From: an archaeon | GTDB taxonomy: Archaea > Asgardarchaeota > Hermodarchaeia > Hermodarchaeales > Hermodarchaeaceae | Length of the DNA stretch: 42,442 nt | NCBI GenBank assembly: GCA_016550415.1 | Contig: JABXGU010000078.1 | Span: 1 to 42,442, forward strand | Direction: 5' to 3' | Part shown: positions 1 through 8,017 of the stretch, in pieces | Layout: each line of letters opens with the position of its first letter | Position numbering within the stretch: the first letter of the stretch is position 1 | Translations under genes and position numbers: made by a program | Notes under the pieces: model-generated | What the model was told of the DNA's origin: nothing | Database searches by the model: none | Seen by the model: only the letters and a program-made list of their open reading frames with translations

Positions 1-1
1 A

Positions 2-1219
2 ATTCAACACCAAAAAGCACAAGCCTCCAAGGATATTTCGGGAACCATTCAAAAAGCGCTAAATACGCCACAAGGTCAGACACTCCAAGAGACTATAACC
101 AATCGGCGTGTCTGCGTTCTCATAGAGGATGGTACCCGATCAGAACCTCACGAAAGTATAATTGAAGAATTATCAAGACACTTGAGTGGCGCAAAAGAAC
201 TTACATTCATTGTTACAACGGGCTCACATGAAGTCGATAGCCCACGAAACCGGGAAATAGTCAAAGCAATCCATGATAGTTGTAAACATCATAAACTTGA
301 ACCATATCGAGTTATCGTTCATGATGGACTACAGTCACCTTGTCGTTCATTAGGTAAAACAAGTCGGGGAACTCTAGTCAAGGCAAATAAGGAAGCGTTG
401 GACCAAGATGCCTATGTGATTGCAGCAGATATGAAAAATCACTATTTCGCAGGATATTCCAACCCAATTAAGAACTTCCTTCCAGGCATCTGCAATTTCT
501 CCACCATTGAAGCCAATCACAGTCTTGCTCTTGACCCAGAATCCACGTTTGGACGCCATCCCCTTCACCCAGATCCCTCAAGAAGAACAAACCCTGTCGC
601 AGAGGATATGCTGGAAGCAACCAACCTGATAATTGGCAATCACCCAGTCTTTGTACTTGCAACCATTACCAGTGGATCCGACATTCTCTGGGCAGGCAGC
701 GGCGACCTTGCCAAAGTTGCCTCAGAAGGATTTCAAAAAATCGATGCAGCTGCCAGCTTTACTGTACCCCGTACAGACCACATCATAGTATCACCGGGTG
801 GTTTCCCCCAAGATGAAAGTCTATACAATGCACAGCGAGGTCTTGAACTTACCAAGAATGCTGTCAGTGATGGAGGAGAAATTCTATTCCTCGCTGAATG
901 CGTAAAGGGTGTAGCACCAACGGCTGAAGCTCGCACCTTCTTCTTTGACCGCTTAACTCAGCCACTCCCTGAAGTCATTTCAAGCATTCAACATGAATAT
1001 AGACTCTACACTCACAAAGCCTACAAATTCGCAGAACTAATCCAGCGTGTCAAAAAGATAAGGCTCCATACCAAACTCCCGCAATCACAAGTCAGAGCTG
1101 CACACCTAGAATTTGCATCCAACCCCCAATCTGTAGTGGACAACTGGATAAAACATGATGCAAAAGCAAAAATCCTTGTATTTCATGAAGCAAATAAAAT
1201 AGCAGTCTACGCAGAGTAA
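2..1219 (+). CDS. LarA-like nickel-pincer racemase family protein (DUF2088), 5' end cut by window edge
   Basis: The frame is open from base 2, so the gene begins outside the window; a TTG at 182 lies inside the conserved domain and is not the real start. Visible LarA-family marks are IEDGTRSEP near the start, TGSH at codon 73-76, and HYFAGYSNPIK followed by FLPGI and EANHS. Counted from base 2, His147, Lys157 and His173 keep the spacing of His174, Lys184 and His200 of Lactobacillus plantarum LarA, where Lys and His hold the nickel pyridinium pincer cofactor and His174 is catalytic. LarA interconverts lactate enantiomers, but homologues act on other 2-hydroxyacids, so the substrate here is open. 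The cofactor makers LarB, LarC and LarE are not in the window. The next gene follows after 56 bases on the same strand. Family assignment is firm, substrate is not known. Confidence 0.85.
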   Translation: MQHQKAQASKDISGTIQKALNTPQGQTLQETITNRRVCVLIEDGTRSEPHESIIEELSRHLSGAKELTFIVTTGSHEVDSPRNREIVKAIHDSCKHHKLEPYRVIVHDGLQSPCRSLGKTSRGTLVKANKEALDQDAYVIAADMKNHYFAGYSNPIKNFLPGICNFSTIEANHSLALDPESTFGRHPLHPDPSRRTNPVAEDMLEATNLIIGNHPVFVLATITSGSDILWAGSGDLAKVASEGFQKIDAAASFTVPRTDHIIVSPGGFPQDESLYNAQRGLELTKNAVSDGGEILFLAECVKGVAPTAEARTFFFDRLTQPLPEVISSIQHEYRLYTHKAYKFAELIQRVKKIRLHTKLPQSQVRAAHLEFASNPQSVVDNWIKHDAKAKILVFHEANKIAVYAE

Positions 1220-1275
1220 ACAACGGACATCCGAGCCATTATAAAAATCGAGGGTAAACAAGAGAAAATTGTTAA

Positions 1276-1806
1276 ATGCGAACAGAGCAAATAGTATACA
1301 AACCAAAACTTGGAAGAACAGCGATGTCAATGATCTATACCTATTGCGAAAGGTGTTCTGCTTACGTAACCATTGAGTTGCCCACAGATGTTCTTAGGAG
1401 ACATAGTGTCTATCCTTTTCCCTACACCTTTGTGCATGGTGATCCGCCTCATGCTCTGACGATTTACCTTGACCAAGATTTGGTTGAAAGAGGGCATGAA
1501 ATTTCTGATGTGCAACCTGAAGGTCAGTTACAAAGGAGTATGAGTTCAGAAAGTGCACCAGAACCAGCAGTAACGCCAGGAATCCATAAGGCAATTCCAC
1601 GTGGTGGGCTGATAACACCCATTGTTACAACTGATCTTCAGAAGCACAAGCTTTCTGTTATGGAGTTCCGTCTTCTAAGTTTGTGTGATGGGAAGAGGAG
1701 TTTGCAAGACATTTCAGCGGAATTGGGACTTCAGACTTTTACTTGTATGAGGATGGTTCTTGACCTCCAGAAACGAGGTATCGTTTCAATCGAGAAGCAC
1801 TTGTAA
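1276..1806 (+). CDS. Unknown protein with a C-terminal winged-helix domain
   Basis: I do not recognise the N-terminal half. It carries a CERC pair at residues 24-27 and a stretch rich in aromatic and His residues (YPFPYTFVHG, near residue 46-55) that ends in a short strand with LDQDLVERG. Residues 90-115 look flexible. The last 50 residues (SVMEFRLLSLCDGKRSLQDI, then a recognition-type helix and RGIVSIEKHL) have the shape of a winged-helix domain that detects or binds through a small wing. An internal ATG at 1324 is another possible start. The stop codon overlaps the ATG of the TRAPP-like gene by one base (TAATG), so the two are very likely translated as a pair. A regulatory or adaptor role for the neighbour is inference. 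Confidence 0.75.
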   Translation: MRTEQIVYKPKLGRTAMSMIYTYCERCSAYVTIELPTDVLRRHSVYPFPYTFVHGDPPHALTIYLDQDLVERGHEISDVQPEGQLQRSMSSESAPEPAVTPGIHKAIPRGGLITPIVTTDLQKHKLSVMEFRLLSLCDGKRSLQDISAELGLQTFTCMRMVLDLQKRGIVSIEKHL

Positions 1807-2330
1807 TGGTTGTGAATAGCATGGGATTGAAAGGCTGGATTGGATTTAAATTTAAAATGAGGAAAACATCAATAAACGCATTTCAGGCACTTTTGGCAGG
1901 CATTGTAGACCATGTTGTTGAGCAAAGTCATGGCGATATTGATCTTGTTAATGCTACACTCCTGAAGATAGGGAGATCCATGGCAGAGACACTTCTCTTT
2001 GAATATAGTGACAAAATTGGTAAACACGCCACCTCATTTGATGGCTTCTTGGATACCTTTAATCTCGCCACCAAAGTTATGATTAGTGTGCCTTTTGATA
2101 AGAGCTACTGGGACGCCAACAATCGGAAAATTGTCTATATTTTCGAAAAATGCCCATTCTGTGAGAATGTGAGCCTCTCTGAAGATTTTCACAAACTCAA
2201 ATATTGCAATGTTCTCAGTGGCGTCTTTCAGCATGTACTAACACTGCGTGGCTTCGAAAGCGAATGTGAAGAAGTAAAATGCAAAACATGGGGCGATGAT
2301 GCCTGCGTCTGGGAATTACGTGAAGTGTAA
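1806..2330 (+). CDS. V4R / Bet3-TRAPP-like protein
   Basis: A 174-residue single-domain protein. The C-terminal half reads like the core of the eukaryotic TRAPP subunits Bet3/TRAPPC3: CPFCENVSLSEDFHKLKY, then CNVLSGVFQHVLTLRGFES, then CKTWGDDACVWELRE. TRAPPC3 has the same order of a Y-x-N-LL-CG-V helix followed by a G-D strand. The V4R family is the prokaryotic relative of this fold and often carries Cys that may bind metal; Cys149/Cys152 region and the later CKTWGDDAC Cys pair could do so here. In eukaryotes Bet3 belongs to a tethering and Rab-activating complex. In archaea the role is not established, so a trafficking role is inference. It is coupled to the upstream winged-helix gene by a one-base overlap and followed by a hairpin. 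Confidence 0.8.
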   Translation: MVVNSMGLKGWIGFKFKMRKTSINAFQALLAGIVDHVVEQSHGDIDLVNATLLKIGRSMAETLLFEYSDKIGKHATSFDGFLDTFNLATKVMISVPFDKSYWDANNRKIVYIFEKCPFCENVSLSEDFHKLKYCNVLSGVFQHVLTLRGFESECEEVKCKTWGDDACVWELREV

Positions 2331-2332
2331 GG

Positions 2333-2369
2333 TCCTGTTCTCCATGAATCAGATTTCACAAGAACAGGA
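2333..2369 (+). repeat. 9-bp perfect inverted repeat just after the TRAPP-like gene
   Basis: TCCTGTTCT at 2333-2341 pairs with AGAACAGGA at 2361-2369 across a 19-base loop, two bases after the stop codon. It could form a hairpin at the 3' end of the transcript and serve in processing or termination, but no long U-run follows directly. Confidence 0.4.
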
Positions 2370-2442
2370 TGAGTGCAGGTAAGATAGCAAAATAATTGTT
2401 ATCACTGAAAAAAAGACGCTATCAATTAGACTGGAAACGTTG

Positions 2443-2454
2443 ATAAATAATATA
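2443..2454 (+). promoter_or_regulatory. Likely TATA box of the HMG-CoA reductase gene
   Basis: ATAAATAATATA preceded by purine-rich GGAAACG, which fits an archaeal BRE plus TATA box. The expected transcription start, about 25 bases downstream, falls almost on the GTG start at 2476, so the mRNA may be leaderless; no strong Shine-Dalgarno site is visible before that GTG. Confidence 0.5.
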
Positions 2455-2475
2455 GTTTGCTAGACGGATATTGAT

Positions 2476-3759
2476 GTGAGTACAGTGACCAAAACATCAG
2501 CCATTAGTGGTTTTTATCGACTCTCAATAAGCGAACGAATAAAGAAACTAAATGAGTTTGTAAATCTCACCGAAGAAGAAGTCGCCCTGCTTCAAGCTGC
2601 TGGTGCCCTTGACTTATCGATTGCCGACCGAATGATTGAGAATGTTGTCGGAACTTTGCCATTCCCATTGGGAATAGCAACTAACTTTATCATTAACAGT
2701 AAAGAGCGCCTCATCCCAATGGCATTGGAGGAACCCTCCGTTGTCGCTGCCGCGTCTAATGCAGCAAGAATGACCCGAAACACAGGAGGATTCTCTGCCA
2801 GCACAACCGACCCAATCATGATAGGTCAAATCCAAGTTGCGGATATCACAGACCCTGAAAAAGGTAAAAGCGCAATACTTGGGGAAAAAGAGAATCTGCT
2901 TGAAGTTGCAAATTCACAAGACCCAATGTTGGTGAAGGTGGGTGGCGGAGCACGTGAACTTGAAGCCCGCGTGTTAGAAACAATAATGGGACCCATGCTA
3001 GTTGTACACCTGTTAGTGGACACAAGAGATGCAATGGGTGCCAATGCCGTTAACACCATGTGTGAAGCCCTTGCACCGCTTATAGAGGAGCTCACAGGAG
3101 GACACGTCTATCTTCGAATCCTCTCCAATTTGGCAGTGTATAGGCTAGCGCGGGCAGAAGCAATTTTTCCCAAAGAAGAGCTTGGTGGACCAGAAGTAGT
3201 TGAGAGCATCCTCAAAGCATATGCATTTGCGCAAGCAGATCCCTTTCGATGTGCTACACACAATAAAGGAATAATGAATGGTATTGACGCTGTACTGATT
3301 GCTACTGGACAAGACTTCAGAGCTGTTGAAGCAGGAGCTCACACATATGCTGCCACACGTGATGGTGGCTACCAATCCCTCACACATTATGAAAAAACGC
3401 CAGAGGGAGATCTGCAAGGAACAATTGAACTTCCACTTGCTGTAGGCTTGATAGGTGGTGCTACAAAAACACACCCAGTTGCTCGCCTATGCGTGAAAAT
3501 CTTGGGAATAAAAACTGCTCAAGAACTTGCAGAAGTCATTGCCAGTGTCGGACTTGCCCAGAATCTAGCTGCTCTTCGAGCTCTCAGTCAAGAGGGTATC
3601 CAAAGGGGACACATGAAGCTTCACAGTAGAAATGTAGCCATCGCAGCAGGAGCCCAAGAAGACGAAGTTGAAATTGTTGCACAAAAAATGATTGAAGAGA
3701 AAAAAGTACGATTTGACCGAGCCCGTGAAATACTCGCTGAGCTAAGGGAGTCTAGGTAG
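2476..3759 (+). CDS. hmgA: Hydroxymethylglutaryl-CoA reductase, class II
   Basis: Reduces HMG-CoA to mevalonate, the committed step toward archaeal isoprenoid lipids. The 427 residues align along their whole length with the class II (Pseudomonas mevalonii type) enzyme rather than class I. Marks are ENVVGTLPFPLG with the catalytic Glu55, DAMGANAVNTM for the nucleotide site, RILSNLAVYRLARA, ATHNKGIMNGID with catalytic Lys264, Asp280 in ATGQD exactly 16 residues later, GGATKTHP, and GHMKLH with the catalytic His near the mobile C-terminal flap. Class I enzymes place the Lys in a different motif. The GTG start is supported by a near-leaderless promoter. Coenzyme preference (NADH or NADPH) cannot be read from sequence. 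Other isoprenoid genes lie 8-12 kb away, so this is not in one operon with them. Confidence 0.96.
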   Translation: MSTVTKTSAISGFYRLSISERIKKLNEFVNLTEEEVALLQAAGALDLSIADRMIENVVGTLPFPLGIATNFIINSKERLIPMALEEPSVVAAASNAARMTRNTGGFSASTTDPIMIGQIQVADITDPEKGKSAILGEKENLLEVANSQDPMLVKVGGGARELEARVLETIMGPMLVVHLLVDTRDAMGANAVNTMCEALAPLIEELTGGHVYLRILSNLAVYRLARAEAIFPKEELGGPEVVESILKAYAFAQADPFRCATHNKGIMNGIDAVLIATGQDFRAVEAGAHTYAATRDGGYQSLTHYEKTPEGDLQGTIELPLAVGLIGGATKTHPVARLCVKILGIKTAQELAEVIASVGLAQNLAALRALSQEGIQRGHMKLHSRNVAIAAGAQEDEVEIVAQKMIEEKKVRFDRAREILAELRESR

Positions 3760-3890
3760 TATTTTTCAAGTTTATACACAAACTTTGAAATAATCAACAC
3801 CTCTCCATATCTAGTATAGAAGATTTCAATAAAAATTTCAACAGATGGCAAAAAAATGGAATCGAAGGACCATGAGCTGGTGAATAATAA

Positions 3891-4823
3891 ATGAAAAGAT
3901 ATGCTGCCATGGTTGAGGTTCTCGGAGAAGGTGGCGAACTACAGCCCCTTCTATGGAATCCAAATCATCTGGTTGATGGACGAGCTATTCTAATTGTCGA
4001 TGAAGGCGAAGGTAAGATTTGGGTGTGGTTGGGTGAGGACACAACCATTGTACAGCGAACAACTGCACTTCGACAAGCCCGTTTCATTATGGTTAACGGT
4101 TTCCGTATCGAAAACATTCTCGTTGGAACAAAGTGCACTGAATTCATTGAGATTTCAAAGTCACTGGATGAACCTATTGCAAGACCACTTCAGAAGCTAC
4201 TAAAAGAGCATTCGAAAGCCTCTGAATATCTCGTCGTCGTGAAGGAGGAGGAAAGTGTTTCAACTTTTGATACATCATTCCAAAAAAGAGTGGATGCTAT
4301 TTCGCACACAATCGCCCCTGAACCTTTACGACAGAAACCGACCGTACGTCGTCGCATGCTTTCTTATGAGGAACAGTTAGCTAGTAAAGTAATTTTTGCT
4401 GTTAGTGACTGCTATGGGCATGCAATCATTAAGCCATTGGGACCAAAGCAATTCGAAGTCTCAACTAGCCGATTGAATCTTCGATTCCACTGTGATGGAG
4501 ATTCAATCCTATTTTCATTAATTCTTGCTGCAACACAGGATGACATCGATAGTTTCGCAAAGTGCTTCGGTCAAATACCTCAGTTAGATGCAACAGGCCA
4601 ACAAATAGTAGACTCGAGTCTTGCAGGAATGACAGCCACAGAAAAGCAAGAAGAAGAGCAACAAGAGGAAAAACAGGAAGAAACTCTCTCCCTTACAGAA
4701 AAAATGCGAAGACAATTATCAGAATTAGGGGAATCCAAAGAAGACAAAAACACAGAATCAGAAGAATCTGACTCAGAGGAGAAGGATGAGGAAGAGCGAC
4801 GTGAAGACGAATATTATTTCTGA
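3891..4823 (+). CDS. Gelsolin-like domain protein A with acidic tail
   Basis: Residues 1-90 show the core of a gelsolin-type domain: AILIVDEGEGKIWVWLGED, then an Arg/Ala-rich helix (QRTTALRQARFI) and NGFRIENILVG. Eukaryotic gelsolins bind and sever or cap actin through such domains, and Asgard gelsolins act on actin in vitro; that this one does is inference. Residues 91-155 are helical and probably flexible. Residues 157-228 form a small alpha/beta domain that resembles, in position and pattern, the C-terminal parts of the gelsolin-like proteins B (7259-7993) and C (8583-9386). The tail 249-310 is very acidic with an amphipathic segment (LTEKMRRQLSEL) in the middle and ends YYF. The ATG at 3891 is preceded only by a weak GGTG-type site. 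No signal peptide or membrane segment. Confidence 0.8.
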   Translation: MKRYAAMVEVLGEGGELQPLLWNPNHLVDGRAILIVDEGEGKIWVWLGEDTTIVQRTTALRQARFIMVNGFRIENILVGTKCTEFIEISKSLDEPIARPLQKLLKEHSKASEYLVVVKEEESVSTFDTSFQKRVDAISHTIAPEPLRQKPTVRRRMLSYEEQLASKVIFAVSDCYGHAIIKPLGPKQFEVSTSRLNLRFHCDGDSILFSLILAATQDDIDSFAKCFGQIPQLDATGQQIVDSSLAGMTATEKQEEEQQEEKQEETLSLTEKMRRQLSELGESKEDKNTESEESDSEEKDEEERREDEYYF

Positions 4824-4831
4824 TGGACCCT

Positions 4832-4849
4832 AAACTATTCAGATAGTTT
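4832..4849 (+). repeat. 7-bp inverted repeat with four-base loop
   Basis: AAACTAT (4832-4838), loop TCAG, ATAGTTT (4843-4849) in the short gap between gelsolin-like gene A and the beta-CASP gene. The stem is AT-rich and would be weak; it may mark processing between the two cistrons or be chance. Confidence 0.25.
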
Positions 4850-4880
4850 GAATCAAATTTGTGTGATGAAGGCGTAACAT

Positions 4881-6284
4881 TTGCATTTGACCATTATAGG
4901 CGCAGGACAAACAGTTACAGGTAGCCAGCATTTGATAGAGACAAAGGATGCATCCTACCTTCTAGATTGTGGGCTTTTCCAAGGGAATCGTGAATTTGAG
5001 GAAAAACGCAACCGAATCTTCGGTGTTGACCCCAAATCAGTTGATTTTGTTATTCTTAGCCATGCCCATCTCGACCATTGTGGTCGCCTACCACAGTTTG
5101 CTCGTGGAGGTTTCCGTGGTCCAATCTATGCAACAGCAGCCACTAAAGAGTTGTGTAATCTACTGTTAGAAGACGTAGCAAAAACAGAAGAACATGAAGC
5201 AGCGAGAAGCCAAAACAAAACGACATCCTCAGCTCAACAGTCAGAACCCTATGCACCACTCTTCACGGAAAAAGACGCAAAACAAGTTGCCAATCAATTT
5301 CAAACCATCGAATATAACAAAATCGTAGATTTACCCGGTGACATAACCCTTCGTTTTCGAGACGCAGGTCATATTCTTGGCTCTAGCATGGTTGAAACAT
5401 GGTCAGAAGAAAACAGAAGACGACAACATATTGTCTTTACCGGCGATATCGGTCAAAGAGATGCCCCAATTATCCGCGATCCCGACTTCCCTGATGACGC
5501 AACATACCTAATCTCAGAAAGCACATACGCCAATAGAAATCATGAACCAATAGCCAAATCTGTTCGACGTTTTGAAAAAATAATTATCAAGGCTCAACGT
5601 CATCGAAGCCATGTCCTTGTGCCAGCTTTTGCGATTGGAAGAACTCAAACAATAATTTACATTCTGAATGAACTTGTAGAAAATGCTCGTATACCTATTC
5701 TTCCCGTCGCTATTGACTCACCACTAGCAATTGATATAACTAGAATTTTCAAAAACCATCGTGAATGCTACGACGAGGAAACATGGCAACTTATACGTTC
5801 TGGAGATTTGCCTCTTGATTTTAAGGGTCTTCGAAATGTGGAATCACAAAATGATAGTGATCTCCTAAGCCCTCGTCCAGGTCCCGTCATGATTATCGCA
5901 GGTTCAGGCATGATGAATGGAGGTAGGATACTTCGACATCTTTTCAGACGAATTGAAGACCCAAAAACTACACTACTTGTTGTGGGCTTTCAAGCTCCAG
6001 GAACACTTGGTTACCATATAGTTCATGGTGCCAGAACTGTCAGAATTTATGGAAGAACAAAGCATGTACGAGCACGAGTAGAGACAATAACAGGATTCAG
6101 CTCACACGCAGACCAAACTGAACTCCGCAGCCATCTAAACAATCTTCGCAAACAACCACCAAAACAAGTTTTCTGTGTGCATGGCAGTCCCTCTGCCTGC
6201 AGGGCACTAACAGGAATTGTTAGAAGTAATCTTCAATGCCCTGCACTTGCACCAGTAATTGGCCAACGGTTTCTTCTAGCCTAA
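4881..6284 (+). CDS. Beta-CASP metallo-beta-lactamase RNase, KH-less (CPSF73/aCPSF2-like)
   Basis: A zinc-dependent endo/exoribonuclease of the beta-CASP group, acting on RNA 3' ends or decay in the cytoplasm. Motif 2 is LSHAHLDHCGRLP (His61, His63, Asp65, His66), motif 3 is GHILGSSM, motif 4 is FTGDIG. The beta-CASP motifs follow: A in SESTYANRNHEP, B in PAFAIGRTQT, and a final His in SSHADQTEL (C). IIAGSGMMNGGRI and the GYHIVHGARTVRIYG region are typical of the CPSF73 branch. At 467 residues it lacks the two N-terminal KH domains of archaeal aCPSF1, so it matches the shorter aCPSF2 type or a related archaeal nuclease. TTG at 4881 or at 4887 is the start; AAGGCG stands upstream. It lies 57 bases behind gelsolin-like gene A on the same strand. 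Confidence 0.93.
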   Translation: MHLTIIGAGQTVTGSQHLIETKDASYLLDCGLFQGNREFEEKRNRIFGVDPKSVDFVILSHAHLDHCGRLPQFARGGFRGPIYATAATKELCNLLLEDVAKTEEHEAARSQNKTTSSAQQSEPYAPLFTEKDAKQVANQFQTIEYNKIVDLPGDITLRFRDAGHILGSSMVETWSEENRRRQHIVFTGDIGQRDAPIIRDPDFPDDATYLISESTYANRNHEPIAKSVRRFEKIIIKAQRHRSHVLVPAFAIGRTQTIIYILNELVENARIPILPVAIDSPLAIDITRIFKNHRECYDEETWQLIRSGDLPLDFKGLRNVESQNDSDLLSPRPGPVMIIAGSGMMNGGRILRHLFRRIEDPKTTLLVVGFQAPGTLGYHIVHGARTVRIYGRTKHVRARVETITGFSSHADQTELRSHLNNLRKQPPKQVFCVHGSPSACRALTGIVRSNLQCPALAPVIGQRFLLA

Positions 6285-6307
6285 ATGAAAGGTTAGCTGA
6301 TTTGGGG

Positions 6308-6550
6308 CTATGCGGATGCACTTACTTTCTCAACATGAAACCATGAGTTCTCGCGTTGAAAATCCCAAAGAGCCTGAGCTAGGTTGTTAAGGTCATTCAC
6401 TTCGAGAGTGAAATTGAACCTTCCGCTACCAAGGGGAAGCTTGCACAGTATTTTACCATGGGTGTTAAGAAGTAGTAGAATGTGCCCGCTTTTTACCGCT
6501 TGCTCCTCATTTGTATGGGTTTGGAGGGCAAGGTAAATGTTCGCTTTCAT
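6308..6550 (-). CDS. Small protein of unknown function (80 residues)
   Basis: I do not recognise it. The sequence alternates hydrophobic residues in a way that suggests a small beta-rich fold (HILLLLNTHGKILCKL, then RFNFTLEV) followed by one amphipathic helix (DLNNLAQALWDFQRE). There is no signal peptide, membrane segment or metal motif. GGTGAGG lies about seven bases upstream of the ATG at 6550, which supports translation. It is the last gene of the minus-strand run that starts with gelsolin-like gene C, after a 102-base gap, and it converges on the beta-CASP gene. It could also have its own promoter in that gap. Confidence 0.6.
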   Translation of the reverse strand: MKANIYLALQTHTNEEQAVKSGHILLLLNTHGKILCKLPLGSGRFNFTLEVNDLNNLAQALWDFQRENSWFHVEKVSASA

Positions 6551-6652
6551 TGTCTTGCCTCACCAGCATATACCCTAAGGGAATAAAGCCGACTTAAATC
6601 TTTCCAATTACCTCAAAGCCCCTACAATCCTTAAAAAATAAAAATAATCGAA

Positions 6653-7237
6653 TTAAAGTTCCTTAGTTTTTACTCGTATAAAATAAGCAACCAGCTCATA
6701 TGTGATATCGAAACCCCAGAAAGCTACGGCATGGAAAAATGTGAAAAGCCCGAAGAAGGGCAGCACTAAAACAATTATTTTCATAAGAGGACGATACTGG
6801 GCTAACCATCGAAGAGGGAAAAAAGTGAGTTGTTGGGCTCGACCATGAATCAGTTCATCTAGGGCAGCCGAGGGGGTCAGAGTGAGAAGCATTGGAGGTA
6901 TCAGGAGAAGGAGTCCTGTTTGGTAGATGAAGAAAACCGCAACAGGTAACGTGCAAAGTGCTATTGCTAAGAATTGATGGTTGTCCACCTTTTGCGTTAT
7001 CATCAGCCCTATTGCGAGGGTCAAGGTGAGCAGGGCAGTAAAAACATCAAACGATATCCAGATGTCAAGTAGAATTATTACCAAGGCTGCAAATGCCCAG
7101 CAAAGGAATACCCGTCCATAGAATTGTCGATTACGATCATATATGTCATCAAGGAATTTGATGATGCCGCCAATAATGCAATACGATGCAATCAATAAAA
7201 TTACAGGCAGAATAATTGTCATATCAAAGTAGCCCAA
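6653..7237 (-). CDS. Multi-pass membrane protein of unknown function
   Basis: About 194 residues with five or six hydrophobic spans: roughly 7-28, 43-60, 62-80, 88-104, 105-123 and 150-175. Two polar motifs sit between spans, FLDDIYDRN near residue 28-36 and ALDELIHGRAQQ near 124-135. Acidic pairs of this kind bind metal or phosphate in some membrane prenyl- and sugar-phosphate transferases, but the protein is too short and too unlike those families to call. The TTG at 7237 or the ATG at 7222 may be the start. It follows gelsolin-like gene B after 21 bases on the same strand, so it is probably co-transcribed with it; a membrane-anchoring role for the cluster is inference. Confidence 0.75.
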   Translation of the reverse strand: MGYFDMTIILPVILLIASYCIIGGIIKFLDDIYDRNRQFYGRVFLCWAFAALVIILLDIWISFDVFTALLTLTLAIGLMITQKVDNHQFLAIALCTLPVAVFFIYQTGLLLLIPPMLLTLTPSAALDELIHGRAQQLTFFPLRWLAQYRPLMKIIVLVLPFFGLFTFFHAVAFWGFDITYELVAYFIRVKTKEL

Positions 7238-7258
7238 GTTACAATTAAAATTATTAGC

Positions 7259-7993
7259 CTAGCCAGCGAGCTGCTTAAGCTCCATCGAAACTCTGTCCTT
7301 CAAAGATTTTGGTGTTTTTGAGTCCCAATCGAAGGTTATTTTCCCATGTCGCCGTTTGAGGGTATGACGAAGACCATCAATTGACTCAATGGATATTTCC
7401 TCTGAATCACCTGACTTCTTGTATTGTATATGCACTTCTTGGTGAACGCGTAGTATGGCAACTAGTGCTGCTTCGAGAACAAATTTTGTGCCTGATGGAG
7501 CAGACCTAGTTGGTGGTGCCTTTTCAAATACTGCTGGTTCAGGAGACGTAAATGTTGGTTCTGGCGCCACACTGGGTCGTCTGGCAGGAGTTGGTCTTGA
7601 AGATCCCATTTGTGTTTCAGCGTAAATGAGTGTTCCTTTATGATCAACTAGTGAGCTTATCTCTAATTTTCCTTCCAACAAGGCTTTGATTTGGGCAAAG
7701 TTGCCTTGGGTTTCAGGAGACTCCATTAAATCCTGATCTATAACTGTAACGGGTAAGCCCTTGCCAAACACTGTGTCACTAGAACGGTATCCTTCTCGGC
7801 TAATATCATCAGCCTTGGCAAGAGCGGTGCGGCGTTTGTCATGTTGAACTCCACTGCCCATCCAGAGCCAGAGGACACTGTTGAGCTCATCGACAATAAG
7901 GATGGATATGTCACCACGAAGTTTTTTCAAATCGGGTCTAATTGAACGGATAAATCCTAGTCCACCGATTTCCAGCATTACAATTCGTGTCAT
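7259..7993 (-). CDS. Gelsolin-like domain protein B
   Basis: Residues 1-90 match the same gelsolin-like pattern as proteins A and C: ILIVDELNSVLWLWMGSG, a basic helix with RRTALAKADDI, then EGYRSSDTVFGKG. Residues 129-168 are a Pro/Ser/Ala-rich linker, without the long proline run of protein C. Residues 169-244 form the small C-terminal domain: a helix (LEAALVAILRVHQEVHIQY), two short strands, and a final amphipathic helix. The length of 244 residues leaves room for one gelsolin-like domain only, so severing of the multi-domain gelsolin kind is unlikely; capping, sequestering or simple binding is possible. The ATG at 7993 follows TGAGG by about ten bases. It sits between the helical-protein gene (24-base gap) and the membrane-protein gene (21-base gap). 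Confidence 0.8.
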   Translation of the reverse strand: MTRIVMLEIGGLGFIRSIRPDLKKLRGDISILIVDELNSVLWLWMGSGVQHDKRRTALAKADDISREGYRSSDTVFGKGLPVTVIDQDLMESPETQGNFAQIKALLEGKLEISSLVDHKGTLIYAETQMGSSRPTPARRPSVAPEPTFTSPEPAVFEKAPPTRSAPSGTKFVLEAALVAILRVHQEVHIQYKKSGDSEEISIESIDGLRHTLKRRHGKITFDWDSKTPKSLKDRVSMELKQLAG

Positions 7994-8017
7994 AGTTAAT
8001 GAGCCTCATAGTGAAAG

